Source: Actinoplanes palleronii (GTDB lineage Bacteria > Actinomycetota > Actinomycetes > Mycobacteriales > Micromonosporaceae). From it: DNA of 64,000 bases. Position 1 is the stretch's first letter. Each line of letters opens with the position of its first letter. Below are positions 29,157 through 36,826 of this stretch, one piece after another. The stretch is taken from contig NZ_BOMS01000053.1 of the NCBI RefSeq assembly GCF_016862315.1, positions 124,001 through 188,000 on the forward strand, written 5' to 3'. The translations under genes were made by a program, and so were the position numbers. The notes under the pieces are model-generated. The model saw nothing but the letters and a program-made list of their open reading frames with translations, was not told the origin of the DNA and did no database searches.

Positions 29157-30268
29157 CTCGCGAGGGCGGCCTGGTCGAGTTTCACCCGCATCACCCGGGC
29201 GAGTGGCCTCTCCACCAGGCGGTGCAGCAGCCAGGCGGCGAGGAGCAGCAGCAGGATCACCGCCACGAGCACGAGCAGGTGCGGCCGGATGCCGTTCATC
29301 GCGTGGATGAGCGACCAGCCGATGCTCTGGTGCAGCAGGTAGAACGGGTAGGTCAGGGCGCCGGCCCAGGTCAGCCAGCGCCACTGGATCCGGGCCGTCC
29401 AGCCCATCGCGATCACGGCGAGCAGGGCGAAGAACAGACTCACCATGACCATGCCGACCCGGGGGTCGAGGTGGTGCCGGTCCGAGGACGCGGTGCTCGC
29501 CACCCGGCCCACCACTGTGTGCATGGCGAGCGCCCAGGACAGGCCGACCAGCCCCCACAGCTGCAGGTCCGGTCCGAACTTGTGGATCAGGAAGAACGCG
29601 ATGCCGGCCACGAAGAGCGGTGCGAAGGTGGGCTGGAAGATCTGCCCGAGGACCGGCATCTTCGAGGCGTCGCTCAGGACGGCGGCGACCAGCCAGCCGT
29701 ACCCGAACAGCAGGGTGTTGCGCAGGGTCAGCCCGCGCCATACCAGGACGACGGCGAAGAGCAGGTAGAACCGCATCTCGGCCCAGAGCGTCCAGTACGA
29801 CGCGTCGATGTTCTTCACGCCCATCGGGGTGTGCAGCATGGTCAGGTTGGCGATCACCTGGTCCCACGGCAGCCGGGTGGTGGCGACCGGCCAGAACGCC
29901 ACCACGGCCGTGGTGATCAGCACGGCCGGCCAGTACGCCGGGAAGAGGCGGATCACCCGGGACCGGAAGAACTGCCCGGGGGTACGACCCCAGCAGCTCA
30001 TGCAGATGACGAAACCGCTGATCATGAAGAACAGCTCGACGCCCAGCCAGCCGTAGGCGGCGATCGGGGACAGGGTGGGGAACAGGTCCCGAGGATGCGC
30101 CGCCCAGGCCTTGGCCACCGTCAGGCCACCGGACAGGTGGTAGAAGGCGACGGCCAGCGCGGCCAGCAGCCGGAGCCCGTCGAGGACCGCGATGCGGTGC
30201 GGCCGGCGGGGTTCCAGGGTGCTGGTGGGGTCCTCCGGCGCGCGGCGCTGGTCCAGCGTCGTGATCAT
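29144..30268 (-). CDS. acyltransferase family 3 membrane protein
   Basis: Integral membrane O-acyltransferase of the OafA/NodX type, which acetylates or acylates surface sugars or secreted molecules. The protein (374 aa from this ATG) starts its domain with RIAVLDGLRLLAALAVAFYHL, whose histidine and RxxA-type context are conserved, then GVELFFMISGFVI with the family FFxxSGF motif, and about ten membrane segments. The 8-residue upstream extension has no support. TATCGT lies 8 nt before ATG 30268, suggesting a leaderless mRNA. Substrate unknown. Confidence 0.85.
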   Translation of the reverse strand: MITTLDQRRAPEDPTSTLEPRRPHRIAVLDGLRLLAALAVAFYHLSGGLTVAKAWAAHPRDLFPTLSPIAAYGWLGVELFFMISGFVICMSCWGRTPGQFFRSRVIRLFPAYWPAVLITTAVVAFWPVATTRLPWDQVIANLTMLHTPMGVKNIDASYWTLWAEMRFYLLFAVVLVWRGLTLRNTLLFGYGWLVAAVLSDASKMPVLGQIFQPTFAPLFVAGIAFFLIHKFGPDLQLWGLVGLSWALAMHTVVGRVASTASSDRHHLDPRVGMVMVSLFFALLAVIAMGWTARIQWRWLTWAGALTYPFYLLHQSIGWSLIHAMNGIRPHLLVLVAVILLLLLAAWLLHRLVERPLARVMRVKLDQAALARRPG

Positions 30269-30394
30269 GGGGCGGGACGATACCCAGCGCACAGGCCGTA
30301 CACAGGCGCCCGCGGGCGGGTTCGCGGATTGGTGAGCGAAAGTTCGCGTGCCGGTCGGCTGCCGTTCCCGTGCTGTGGCTCGAGTGCGGGGTCA

Positions 30395-30400
30395 TACACT
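30395..30400 (+). promoter_or_regulatory. candidate -10 element of a leaderless rpe promoter
   Basis: TACACT ends 6 nt before the rpe GTG; no Shine-Dalgarno is present. The 138-bp gap to the divergent acyltransferase start presumably holds both promoters. Confidence 0.45.
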
Positions 30401-30406
30401 TTGCCG

Positions 30407-31087
30407 GTGACGCCTTCACCGATCATCGCGCCGAGCATTCTCGCCTCCGACTTCTCTCGTCTCGGTGAGGAAGTGCGTGCCATCGAGGGGGCGGCCGACT
30501 GGGTGCACGTCGATGTCATGGACAACCATTTCGTGCCGAACCTGACGCTCGGCCTGCCGGTGGTGCAGAGCCTGCGCAAGGCCACCACGATCCCGTTCGA
30601 CGTCCACCTGATGATCGCCGACCCGCAGCGCTGGGCGCCGGCCTACGCCGAGGCCGGGGCGTACAACGTGACGTTCCACGCCGAGGCGTGCGACGACCCG
30701 GTGGCGCTGGCGAAGTCGTTGCGGGCCGCGGGCGCCAAGGCCGGGCTGGCGATCGACCGGGACACGCCGGTCGAGCCGTACCTGGAGCTGCTGCCCTATC
30801 TGGACACCGTGCTGATCATGACGATCAAGGCCGGGTTCGGCGGGCAGAAGTTCATGCCGGAGATGCTCGACAAGGTGCGTGACGTGCGGCGGCGGGTCAC
30901 CGTCGGCGACCTCGACGTGCGGATCGAGGTGGACGGCGGCATCGCGGCGGACACCATCGAGCAGGCCGCCGAGGCGGGTGCCGACGCGTTCGTGGCGGGC
31001 ACGGCCGTCTATGGCGCGGCCGATCCCGCCGAGGCGGTGCGTAAGCTGCGTGCATTGGCCGCCGGACGTATGGGGAAGTCGATGTGA
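30407..31087 (+). CDS. rpe: ribulose-phosphate 3-epimerase
   Basis: Interconverts ribulose-5-phosphate and xylulose-5-phosphate in the pentose phosphate pathway. The 226-aa TIM barrel has IAPSILASDFSRLGEE, HVDVMDNHFVPNLTLG with metal ligands, DVHLMIADP, MTIKAGFGGQKF and the phosphate-binding EVDGGIAADTI. Ribulose-5-phosphate is also a precursor for riboflavin (RibB), whose operon lies 4 kb downstream. A long in-frame upstream extension overlaps the acyltransferase on the other strand and is not coding. The stop overlaps the next gene's GTG. Confidence 0.95.
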   Translation: MTPSPIIAPSILASDFSRLGEEVRAIEGAADWVHVDVMDNHFVPNLTLGLPVVQSLRKATTIPFDVHLMIADPQRWAPAYAEAGAYNVTFHAEACDDPVALAKSLRAAGAKAGLAIDRDTPVEPYLELLPYLDTVLIMTIKAGFGGQKFMPEMLDKVRDVRRRVTVGDLDVRIEVDGGIAADTIEQAAEAGADAFVAGTAVYGAADPAEAVRKLRALAAGRMGKSM

Positions 31088-32091
31088 GTACTGCCGAGCC
31101 GGGACCCGTTGTCGACGACTTCGGGTTCGAGGACGAGGAGCAACGACCTGACCTGATCCTGGTCGTCGACGACGATCAGGACATCGCGAGTTTCGTCGAG
31201 TTCAACCTCAAGGTGCAGGGCTTCGAGGTGATCCGGGCCCGGGACGGGCAGGAAGCGCTCGACCTGATGGAGACGCACCGCCCGGATCTGGCGGTCGTCG
31301 ACTGGATGATGCCCCGGATGGACGGGGTCGAGCTGGTCCGCAAGCTGCGCGCGGAGCCGCTGACCTCCGCCCTGCCGGTGATCATGCTGACCGCCCGGAG
31401 CATGACCGTGGACAAGGTGGTCGGGCTGACCAACGGCGCCGACGACTATCTGACGAAGCCCTTCGACACCGCCGAGCTGATCGCCCGGGTGACCACCACG
31501 CTGCGCCGCAACAAGGAGTTCCGCGAGGTCTCGCCGCTGACCGGGCTGCCCGGCAACGCCCGGGTGCGCCGCGAGATCGGCGACCGGATGCGGGCCGGCG
31601 GCGACTACTCGGTCGGTTACATCGACGTCGACCGGTTCAAGAGCGTCAACGACGTCTACGGCTTCGACCGCGGTGACGAGTTCATCATCACCCTGGCCCG
31701 GAGCCTGCAGCGGGCCAGTGCGTCGACCGGCAAGCCGTCGATCTTCCTGGGCCACATCGGCGGTGACGACTTCGTCTTCATCTGCCACCCGGACCAGGTG
31801 CTGCCGCTGACCAAGAGCATGGTCACCGACTTCGAGTCGGCCGCCGACCGGCTCTACGACGCGATCGACGCGCAGCGCGGCTACATCGAGGTGCCGGACC
31901 GCCGGGGCAACAAGCAGCGGGCCGCCCTGGTGACGCTCTCGATCGGGGTCGCGCAGGCCACCGACGGCGGCCGGCAGTTCGACGACCCCCGGATGGTCAT
32001 CGCGGTCGCCTCGGAGATGAAGAAGGTCGCCAAGTCGCAGCCCGGCTCCTACGTCGCCATCGACCGCCGCAGGCCGGAGCCGGAAGGCTGA
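31084..32091 (+). CDS. response regulator with receiver domain and degenerate GGDEF domain
   Basis: The 335-aa protein has an intact receiver domain (acidic pair DDD at 29-31, phospho-acceptor D73 in AVVDWMMPRMDG, switch lysine in YLTKPFD) and a C-terminal GGDEF-type domain (SPLTGLPGNARVRREI, FKSVNDVYGFDRGDEF). The signature reads GGDDF (226-230) instead of GGDEF or GGEEF, and no RxxD inhibitory site precedes it. It may be a weak diguanylate cyclase, an inactive GTP sensor or a scaffold. It is translationally coupled to rpe. No partner kinase is nearby. Confidence 0.85.
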   Translation: MSTAEPGPVVDDFGFEDEEQRPDLILVVDDDQDIASFVEFNLKVQGFEVIRARDGQEALDLMETHRPDLAVVDWMMPRMDGVELVRKLRAEPLTSALPVIMLTARSMTVDKVVGLTNGADDYLTKPFDTAELIARVTTTLRRNKEFREVSPLTGLPGNARVRREIGDRMRAGGDYSVGYIDVDRFKSVNDVYGFDRGDEFIITLARSLQRASASTGKPSIFLGHIGGDDFVFICHPDQVLPLTKSMVTDFESAADRLYDAIDAQRGYIEVPDRRGNKQRAALVTLSIGVAQATDGGRQFDDPRMVIAVASEMKKVAKSQPGSYVAIDRRRPEPEG

Positions 32092-32097
32092 CGCTGG

Positions 32098-32760
32098 TCA
32101 GCCGTGCCGGATCGGGGCGTAGGACCCGGCGTACTCCTGCCCGGTCAGCGCCTGGATCGCGGCGATCAGCTCGTCGGTGAGCCGCCTGGCGTCCGGCGCC
32201 GACTCGACCTTCACCGGGATCGGCGTCCCGAACGCCAGGCTGATCGCCTGCGGCCGCGGGAACCGGTCGCCGGCCCGCCGGATGTGGTCGGTGCCGCGGA
32301 TGCCGATCGGCACGACCGGCACTCCGGCCTGTGCCGCCAGGCGCACCGCACCGGTACGCCCGCGGTAGAGCCGGCCGTCGGGGGAGCGGGTGCCCTCCGG
32401 GAAGACCGCGACCAGCCCGCCGCCCCGCAGGATCGGCACCGCCGCGTCGAAGGCGGTCAGCACCGCCCGCCCGCCGGCCCGCTCGACCGGGATGGCGCCC
32501 ATCCCGGTGACCACCCGCCGGGTCAGCCCGCCGACCAGGCCGTCGCCGCGGAAATACTCCGCCTTGGCCCAGAACGCGATGTGCCGGGGCGTGTTGATCC
32601 CGAGGAACAGCTGGTCGGCGATGGCGTGGTGGTTGGCGGCCAGGATCGCGCCGGTGGCCGGCAGGTTCTCCAGGCCGGTCACGGTGGTCGGCCAGAGGCC
32701 GCGCAGCAGGATGCCGAGGGTGCGGTGGGCCGAGGCGTACAGGGGCGGCATGCGGGTCAT
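32098..32760 (-). CDS. 1-acylglycerol-3-phosphate O-acyltransferase-like (PlsC/LPLAT)
   Basis: Predicted to acylate a lysophospholipid such as 1-acyl-glycerol-3-phosphate at the membrane. The 220-aa protein has the catalytic HX4D motif in NHHAIADQL and the FPEGTRSPDGRLYRGRTG block (motif III), then PVVPIGIRGTD. ATG 32760 overlaps the stop of the tetR gene (ATGA), so the two are co-translated. A longer in-frame version would run into tetR and is rejected. It converges on the GGDEF gene with 6 bp between stops. Confidence 0.87.
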   Translation of the reverse strand: MTRMPPLYASAHRTLGILLRGLWPTTVTGLENLPATGAILAANHHAIADQLFLGINTPRHIAFWAKAEYFRGDGLVGGLTRRVVTGMGAIPVERAGGRAVLTAFDAAVPILRGGGLVAVFPEGTRSPDGRLYRGRTGAVRLAAQAGVPVVPIGIRGTDHIRRAGDRFPRPQAISLAFGTPIPVKVESAPDARRLTDELIAAIQALTGQEYAGSYAPIRHG

Positions 32761-33374
32761 CGGGAACCTTCCGGTGCGGGCATGGCGGCGTTGTGTTCCG
32801 AAGGGCCGAGATGGGCGGTCAGGATCGCGTCGACGAACGGGGCCGGGTCGGTGGCGCCGGCGGCCAGGGTCAGCGAGCCCCAGTTCCACAACTCCGCGGT
32901 GCCGTGCAGGGCCGCCCAGATCGCGGCCGCACTGATCTCGGCGGAGGTCCCGGCGGCCGGCCGGGCCGCGGCGACCAGGTCGACCAGGAGCCGGAACAAC
33001 GGGAGCGACGCGTCCCGCAGGCCCAGGTGGCCGCCGCTCTGCAGCAGGTCGTGCCGGAACATCAGCTCGAACATGCTGCGGTTGGTCGCGGCGAACCGTA
33101 CGTAGAGGTGCGCCATCGTGGTGATCTGCGTCCGCGGGTCCTGAGCGGCGGTGCGCAGGGCCGTGGTGACCTGTGCGGACAGGTCGGCGAAGCCGGACCG
33201 GGCGATGGCCGAGAGCAGCGCCAGATGGGTCGGGAAGTAGCGGCGCGGCGCGCCGTGCGAGACGCCGGCCCGGCGGGCTATCTCACGCAGTGAGAGGGCG
33301 CCAGGACTTTCGGTACGCAACAACTCGGCGCCCACGCGCACCAGACGATCACGTAAGGCGTCGTCAGCGGGCAT
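32757..33374 (-). CDS. TetR/AcrR family regulator
   Basis: The 205-aa protein has the TetR helix-turn-helix (LSLREIARRAGVSHGAPRRYFPTHLALL) and a C-terminal WHG-type ligand domain with AALHGTAELWNWG. It forms an operon with the acyltransferase and is divergent from the PLP enzyme at 33451. Two palindromes, one covering its own start codon, suggest autoregulation and control of the divergent gene. The ligand is unknown; a lipid-related signal is plausible from the neighbour but not shown. Confidence 0.88.
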   Translation of the reverse strand: MPADDALRDRLVRVGAELLRTESPGALSLREIARRAGVSHGAPRRYFPTHLALLSAIARSGFADLSAQVTTALRTAAQDPRTQITTMAHLYVRFAATNRSMFELMFRHDLLQSGGHLGLRDASLPLFRLLVDLVAAARPAAGTSAEISAAAIWAALHGTAELWNWGSLTLAAGATDPAPFVDAILTAHLGPSEHNAAMPAPEGSR

Positions 33375-33410
33375 AGACAGTGTCTACCAGAGCCGGTAGA
33401 CACTGTCTAC
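33374..33410. promoter_or_regulatory. tandem TetR operator palindromes
   Basis: TAGACAGTGTCTA (33374-33386) and TAGACACTGTCTA (33397-33409) are near-identical 13-bp palindromes centred 23 bp apart, about two helical turns. The first overlaps the tetR start codon. Both lie 40-75 bp upstream of the divergent gene's ATG. They are the obvious binding sites for the adjacent TetR protein. Confidence 0.75.
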
Positions 33411-33450
33411 GACAGGTGCGACGTGCCGGTGAATCTGCCAATCTGCGGAG

Positions 33451-34632
33451 ATGGACGTCGACGCGCTTCGTGCCGGCACTCCCGGTTGCCGGCACCGGAT
33501 CCACCTCAACAACGCGGGCGCGGCCCTGATGTCGCAGGCCACCCTGGACACCGTCGTCGGGCATCTGCGCCTGGAGGCCGAGATCGGCGGGTACGAGGCG
33601 GCGCAGGCGGCGGCCGGCCGGGTCGCCGCCGTCCACACCGGGCTGGCCGAGCTGCTCGGCGGCCGCCCCGACGAGATCGCGCTCTTCGACAACGCGACCC
33701 ACGCCTGGCAGGCGGCGTTCTACGCGGTGCCGCTGCGCGCCGGCGACCGGGTGCTGACCGGCCGCAACGAGTACGGCAGCAACGTCCTGGCCTACCTGCA
33801 GGCGGCCCGCCGGGCCGGCGCCGAGGTGGTGGTGGTGCCGAACGACGAGCACGGCCAGATCGACACGTCCGCCCTGGCCGGCCTGATCGACGACCGGACG
33901 AAGCTGATCGGCCTGACCCACGTGCCCACCGCGGGCGGGCTGGTCAACCCGGCCGCCGAGGTGGGGCGGATCGCCCGGGCGGCCGGCGTGCCGTACCTGC
34001 TGGACGCCACCCAGTCGGTCGGCCAGTTCCCGGTCGACGTCGAGGAGATCGGCTGCGACTTCCTCTGCGGCACCGGCCGCAAGTTCTTGCGCGGGCCGCG
34101 TGGCACCGGCTTCCTCTGGGTACGCACCGGCCTGCTGGAACGGCTCGACCCGCACGTCGTGGAGATCCAGTCGGCGGTCTGGGACGGCGCGCGCGGCTTC
34201 GACTGGGCGCCCGGCGCGCAGCGGTTCGCCACCTGGGAGCTCAACTACGCGGCCGTGCTCGGGCTGGGCGCGGCCGTCGACCAGGCACTCAACCTGGGCC
34301 TGGACGAGATCGGCAAGCGGAACGCGGAGCTCGGCGACCGGATGCGCGGCCTGCTCGAGGACACCCCCGGCGTGACCGTCTACGACCTGGGCCGCGAGCA
34401 GTGCGCGATCGTCACGGCGGTGGCCGAGGGGGTGCCGGCCGAGCAGGTGGTGACCCGGCTGGCCGAGTCCGGGGTGAACGTCAGCAGCACCACGCCGGCG
34501 CACCAGCAGTTCGACACTGAGGACCGGGATCCGCCGCCGCTGGTCCGGTTCTCGCCGCACTACTACAACACCGAGGACGAGGTCGAGCACGCCGCAACCC
34601 TTATCGGAGCCCTGGTCGGTAAGCGGTTGTGA
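33451..34632 (+). CDS. class V aminotransferase-fold PLP enzyme
   Basis: The 393-aa protein is related to cysteine desulfurases and isopenicillin-N-epimerase-like enzymes. It has HLNNAGAALMS near the N-terminus, LFDNATHAWQAAFY, the aspartate motif YLLDATQSVGQFPVD, and the PLP lysine in GTGRKFLRGPRGTGFLWV. No persulfide cysteine loop could be identified, so desulfurase activity is not implied. It is divergent from the TetR/acyltransferase pair with shared operators. CAATCT lies about 9 nt before ATG. The substrate is unknown. Confidence 0.82.
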   Translation: MDVDALRAGTPGCRHRIHLNNAGAALMSQATLDTVVGHLRLEAEIGGYEAAQAAAGRVAAVHTGLAELLGGRPDEIALFDNATHAWQAAFYAVPLRAGDRVLTGRNEYGSNVLAYLQAARRAGAEVVVVPNDEHGQIDTSALAGLIDDRTKLIGLTHVPTAGGLVNPAAEVGRIARAAGVPYLLDATQSVGQFPVDVEEIGCDFLCGTGRKFLRGPRGTGFLWVRTGLLERLDPHVVEIQSAVWDGARGFDWAPGAQRFATWELNYAAVLGLGAAVDQALNLGLDEIGKRNAELGDRMRGLLEDTPGVTVYDLGREQCAIVTAVAEGVPAEQVVTRLAESGVNVSSTTPAHQQFDTEDRDPPPLVRFSPHYYNTEDEVEHAATLIGALVGKRL

Positions 34633-34698
34633 GATCCCTCGCGCCCGGGGTGGCAAATCCGCAAGTGCGTGCAAGACTCGGGGGTAACCCACCACGCG

Positions 34699-34868
34699 CT
34701 GGCGGGATTCGGTGAGATTCCGAACCGGCGGTGATCCGACGCGCAAGCATCGGTAAGCCCGCGACCCGGACGTCAGACCATGACGGCCGGTGGACCTGGT
34801 GAGACTCCGGGGCCGACGGTTGGTCAGGCGAAAGCCCGGCCAGACAGTCCGGATGGGAGACAGCGCGC
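34699..34868 (+). ncRNA. FMN riboswitch (RFN element)
   Basis: The 5' leader of the riboflavin operon has the RFN order of conserved segments: GGTGAGATTCCGAACCGGCG then GTGATCC, AAGCCCGCGACC, GGACCTGGTGAGACTCC, GGCGAAAGCCCGGCC and the closing CAGTCCGGATGGGAGA. FMN binding would reduce expression of ribD-ribE-ribBA-ribH. About 217 nt follow before the ribD ATG, including a candidate terminator. Confidence 0.93.
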
Positions 34869-34903
34869 GGAATCGGACGGGTGTGCCCTCAGCAGGGGTG
34901 CGT

Positions 34904-34954
34904 CCAACCGGGGTGCGCGAAGCGTACCCTTGGTGTCCTTTTCTGGCGTTTTTT
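34904..34954 (+). terminator. attenuator-type terminator below the FMN riboswitch
   Basis: CCAA and GGGTGCGC pair with GCGTACCC and TTGG (one G-T pair, a 3-nt bulge CCG and a GAA loop), followed by a T-rich stretch with T4 at 34939 and T6 at 34949-34954. It lies between the aptamer and ribD, where FMN-dependent termination would operate. The T tract is 5-20 nt away from the stem, so termination strength is uncertain. Confidence 0.6.
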
Positions 34955-35085
34955 CTCCCTCTCTCAGCGCGTGACCAGACCGCGCGAGAGATCGTGCGGA
35001 CCGGATCGGGCGGGAAGATTCGCGGCATAAGCCGCGTTCGTCTCCTCGCACGAACCGGACGAACGCGCGAGAGGACGACACGCGG

Positions 35086-36171
35086 ATGGTGACCGAGGAC
35101 GAGGCGATGCGCCGCGCGATCGCGCTGGCCGCCCGGGGCCTCGGCACGACCAGCCCCAACCCGGTGGTCGGTTGCCTGCTGCTCAGCCCCGAGGGCGAGG
35201 TGGTCGGCGAGGGCTTCCACGCGTACGCCGGCGGCCCGCACGCCGAGATCGTCGCGCTGGCGCAGGCCGGTGAACGGGCTCGCGGTGGCACCTGCGTGGT
35301 CACCCTGGAGCCGTGCAACCACACCGGCCGCACCGGCCCGTGCTCGGACGCGCTGATCCAGGCCGGGCTGCGCCGGGTGGTGATCGCCGTCGACGACCCG
35401 AACCCGGTGGCCTCCGGCGGCGCCGCCACCATGCGGGCGGCCGGTCTGCAGGTCGCGACCGGGATGCGCCGCCCCGACGCGGAGCTGGGCAACATCGCCT
35501 GGCTGACCGCGGTCCGCCGGGGCCGGCCGTATGTCACCTGGAAGTTCGCCGCCACCCTCGACGGGCGCTCGGCCGCCGCCGACGGCACCAGCCAGTGGGT
35601 CAGCTCCGCCGAGTCGCGCGCCGACGTGCACGTGCTGCGCAGCACGGTGGACGCGATCGTGGCCGGGGTCGGCACCGTGCTCGCCGACGACCCGCAGCTG
35701 ACCGTCCGCGACCTGCGGGACGGCTCGCTCGCCATCAAACAGCCGCTGCGGGTGGTGGTCGACTCGCACGGGCGGACCCCTACGACCGCCCGGGTCCGCG
35801 ACGCGGCCGCGTCCACCTGGATCGTCACCACGGCCGAGGCGGGTCCCGGGCCGGACGGCCGGGTCGACCTGACCGCCGTGCTCACCGGCCTGTTCGAGCG
35901 AGGCATCCGCAACGTCCTGCTGGAGGGCGGCCCGACCCTGGCCGGCGCGTTCCTGGCGGCCGGCCTGGTCGACCGCGTGATCGGCTACGTCGCGCCGAAA
36001 CTGCTCGGCGCCGGCCGCGCCGCCCTGGTCGACGCGGGGATCAGCACCATCGCCGAAGCGCTCGAACTCGACTTCACGGATATCGCGCAGATCGGTGCAG
36101 ACCTGCGCTTCACCGCCACGCTCCGCCCCAAGCCTTCCGACCACCCCGCCCACCGCCCTAGTTCGGAGTGA
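35086..36171 (+). CDS. ribD: bifunctional diaminohydroxyphosphoribosylaminopyrimidine deaminase / reductase
   Basis: Carries out the deamination and reduction steps of riboflavin synthesis. The 361-aa protein has an N-terminal zinc deaminase domain (GPHAEIVAL and LEPCNHTGRTGPCSDAL) and a C-terminal reductase domain (YVTWKFAATLDGRSA, VAGVGTVLADDPQLTVR, NVLLEGGPTLAGAF). ATG 35086 is preceded by GAGAGGA. The last 14 codons, including the stop, belong to a 42-bp tandem duplication. Confidence 0.95.
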   Translation: MVTEDEAMRRAIALAARGLGTTSPNPVVGCLLLSPEGEVVGEGFHAYAGGPHAEIVALAQAGERARGGTCVVTLEPCNHTGRTGPCSDALIQAGLRRVVIAVDDPNPVASGGAATMRAAGLQVATGMRRPDAELGNIAWLTAVRRGRPYVTWKFAATLDGRSAAADGTSQWVSSAESRADVHVLRSTVDAIVAGVGTVLADDPQLTVRDLRDGSLAIKQPLRVVVDSHGRTPTTARVRDAAASTWIVTTAEAGPGPDGRVDLTAVLTGLFERGIRNVLLEGGPTLAGAFLAAGLVDRVIGYVAPKLLGAGRAALVDAGISTIAEALELDFTDIAQIGADLRFTATLRPKPSDHPAHRPSSE

Positions 36172-36214
36172 AAGCCTTCCAACCGCCCCGCCCACCGCCC
36201 TAGTTCGGAGTGAA
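36131..36214 (+). repeat. 42-bp tandem duplication across the ribD stop and ribE ribosome-binding region
   Basis: Copy 1 (36131-36172) and copy 2 (36173-36214) match at 40 of 42 positions. Copy 1 encodes the C-terminal PSDHPAHRPSSE tail of RibD and its TGA. Copy 2 is non-coding and supplies GGAGTGAAAGG in front of ribE. The stop/Shine-Dalgarno block GGAGTGAAAG is therefore present twice. Confidence 0.95.
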
Positions 36215-36226
36215 AGGCCCTTTCTT

Positions 36227-36826
36227 ATGTTCACGGGAATCATCGAAGAACTCGGCGAGATCATTCGGCTCACCGACGGCAAGGAAGACTCCGCGGTCAT
36301 CGCGGTCAAAGGCCCGCTCGTCACCTCCGACGCCCGCGACGGCGACTCGATCTCGGTCAACGGGGTCTGTCTCACCGTCATCGACAACGTCGACGGTGTG
36401 TTCACCGCCGACGTGATGGGCGAGACCCTGCGCCGCTCCTCGCTCGGTGCGCTGAAGGTCGGCGGCAACGTCAACCTGGAGCGTGCCGCCGCCCTCGGCA
36501 GCCGCCTCGGCGGTCACCTGGTGCAGGGCCACGTGGACGGGGTCGCCACGGTCGTCGGCAGGGAGGCCGCCGACCAGTGGGAGATCGTCACGTTCTCGCT
36601 GCCGGCCGAGCTGGCGCGCTACGTGGTGGAGAAGGGCTCGATCACGGTGGACGGCGTCTCGCTGACCGTCATGGCGGTCACCGACGACACGTTCTCGGTC
36701 GGGATGATCCCGGCCACCTCCACGAACACCGTTCTGGGCAGCAAAGCCATCGGCGAACCGGTCAACCTCGAGGTCGACGTGATCGCCAAGTACGTCGAGA
36801 AGATGCTGGGGAGCCGTCATGTCTGA
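36227..36826 (+). CDS. ribE: riboflavin synthase alpha chain
   Basis: Dismutates two 6,7-dimethyl-8-ribityllumazines to riboflavin. The 199-aa protein has the two-fold repeat of the family: MFTGIIEELGEI with NGVCLTV in the first barrel and GHLVQGHVDGV with DGVSLTV in the second. ATG 36227 matches the invariant MFTGI start; GGAGTGAAAGG ends about 8 nt upstream. In-frame sequence upstream runs back through the duplication and ribD and is not coding. It overlaps ribBA by 8 bp. Confidence 0.96.
   Translation: MFTGIIEELGEIIRLTDGKEDSAVIAVKGPLVTSDARDGDSISVNGVCLTVIDNVDGVFTADVMGETLRRSSLGALKVGGNVNLERAAALGSRLGGHLVQGHVDGVATVVGREAADQWEIVTFSLPAELARYVVEKGSITVDGVSLTVMAVTDDTFSVGMIPATSTNTVLGSKAIGEPVNLEVDVIAKYVEKMLGSRHV

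Noticed and set aside
29222..30406. Long plus-strand open frame in front of rpe
   Set aside because: It is opposite the acyltransferase gene, Gln/Arg-rich without family features; rpe homology starts at GTG 30407.
31084..32091. Active diguanylate cyclase
   Set aside because: The signature is GGDDF and there is no I-site; activity cannot be claimed from sequence.
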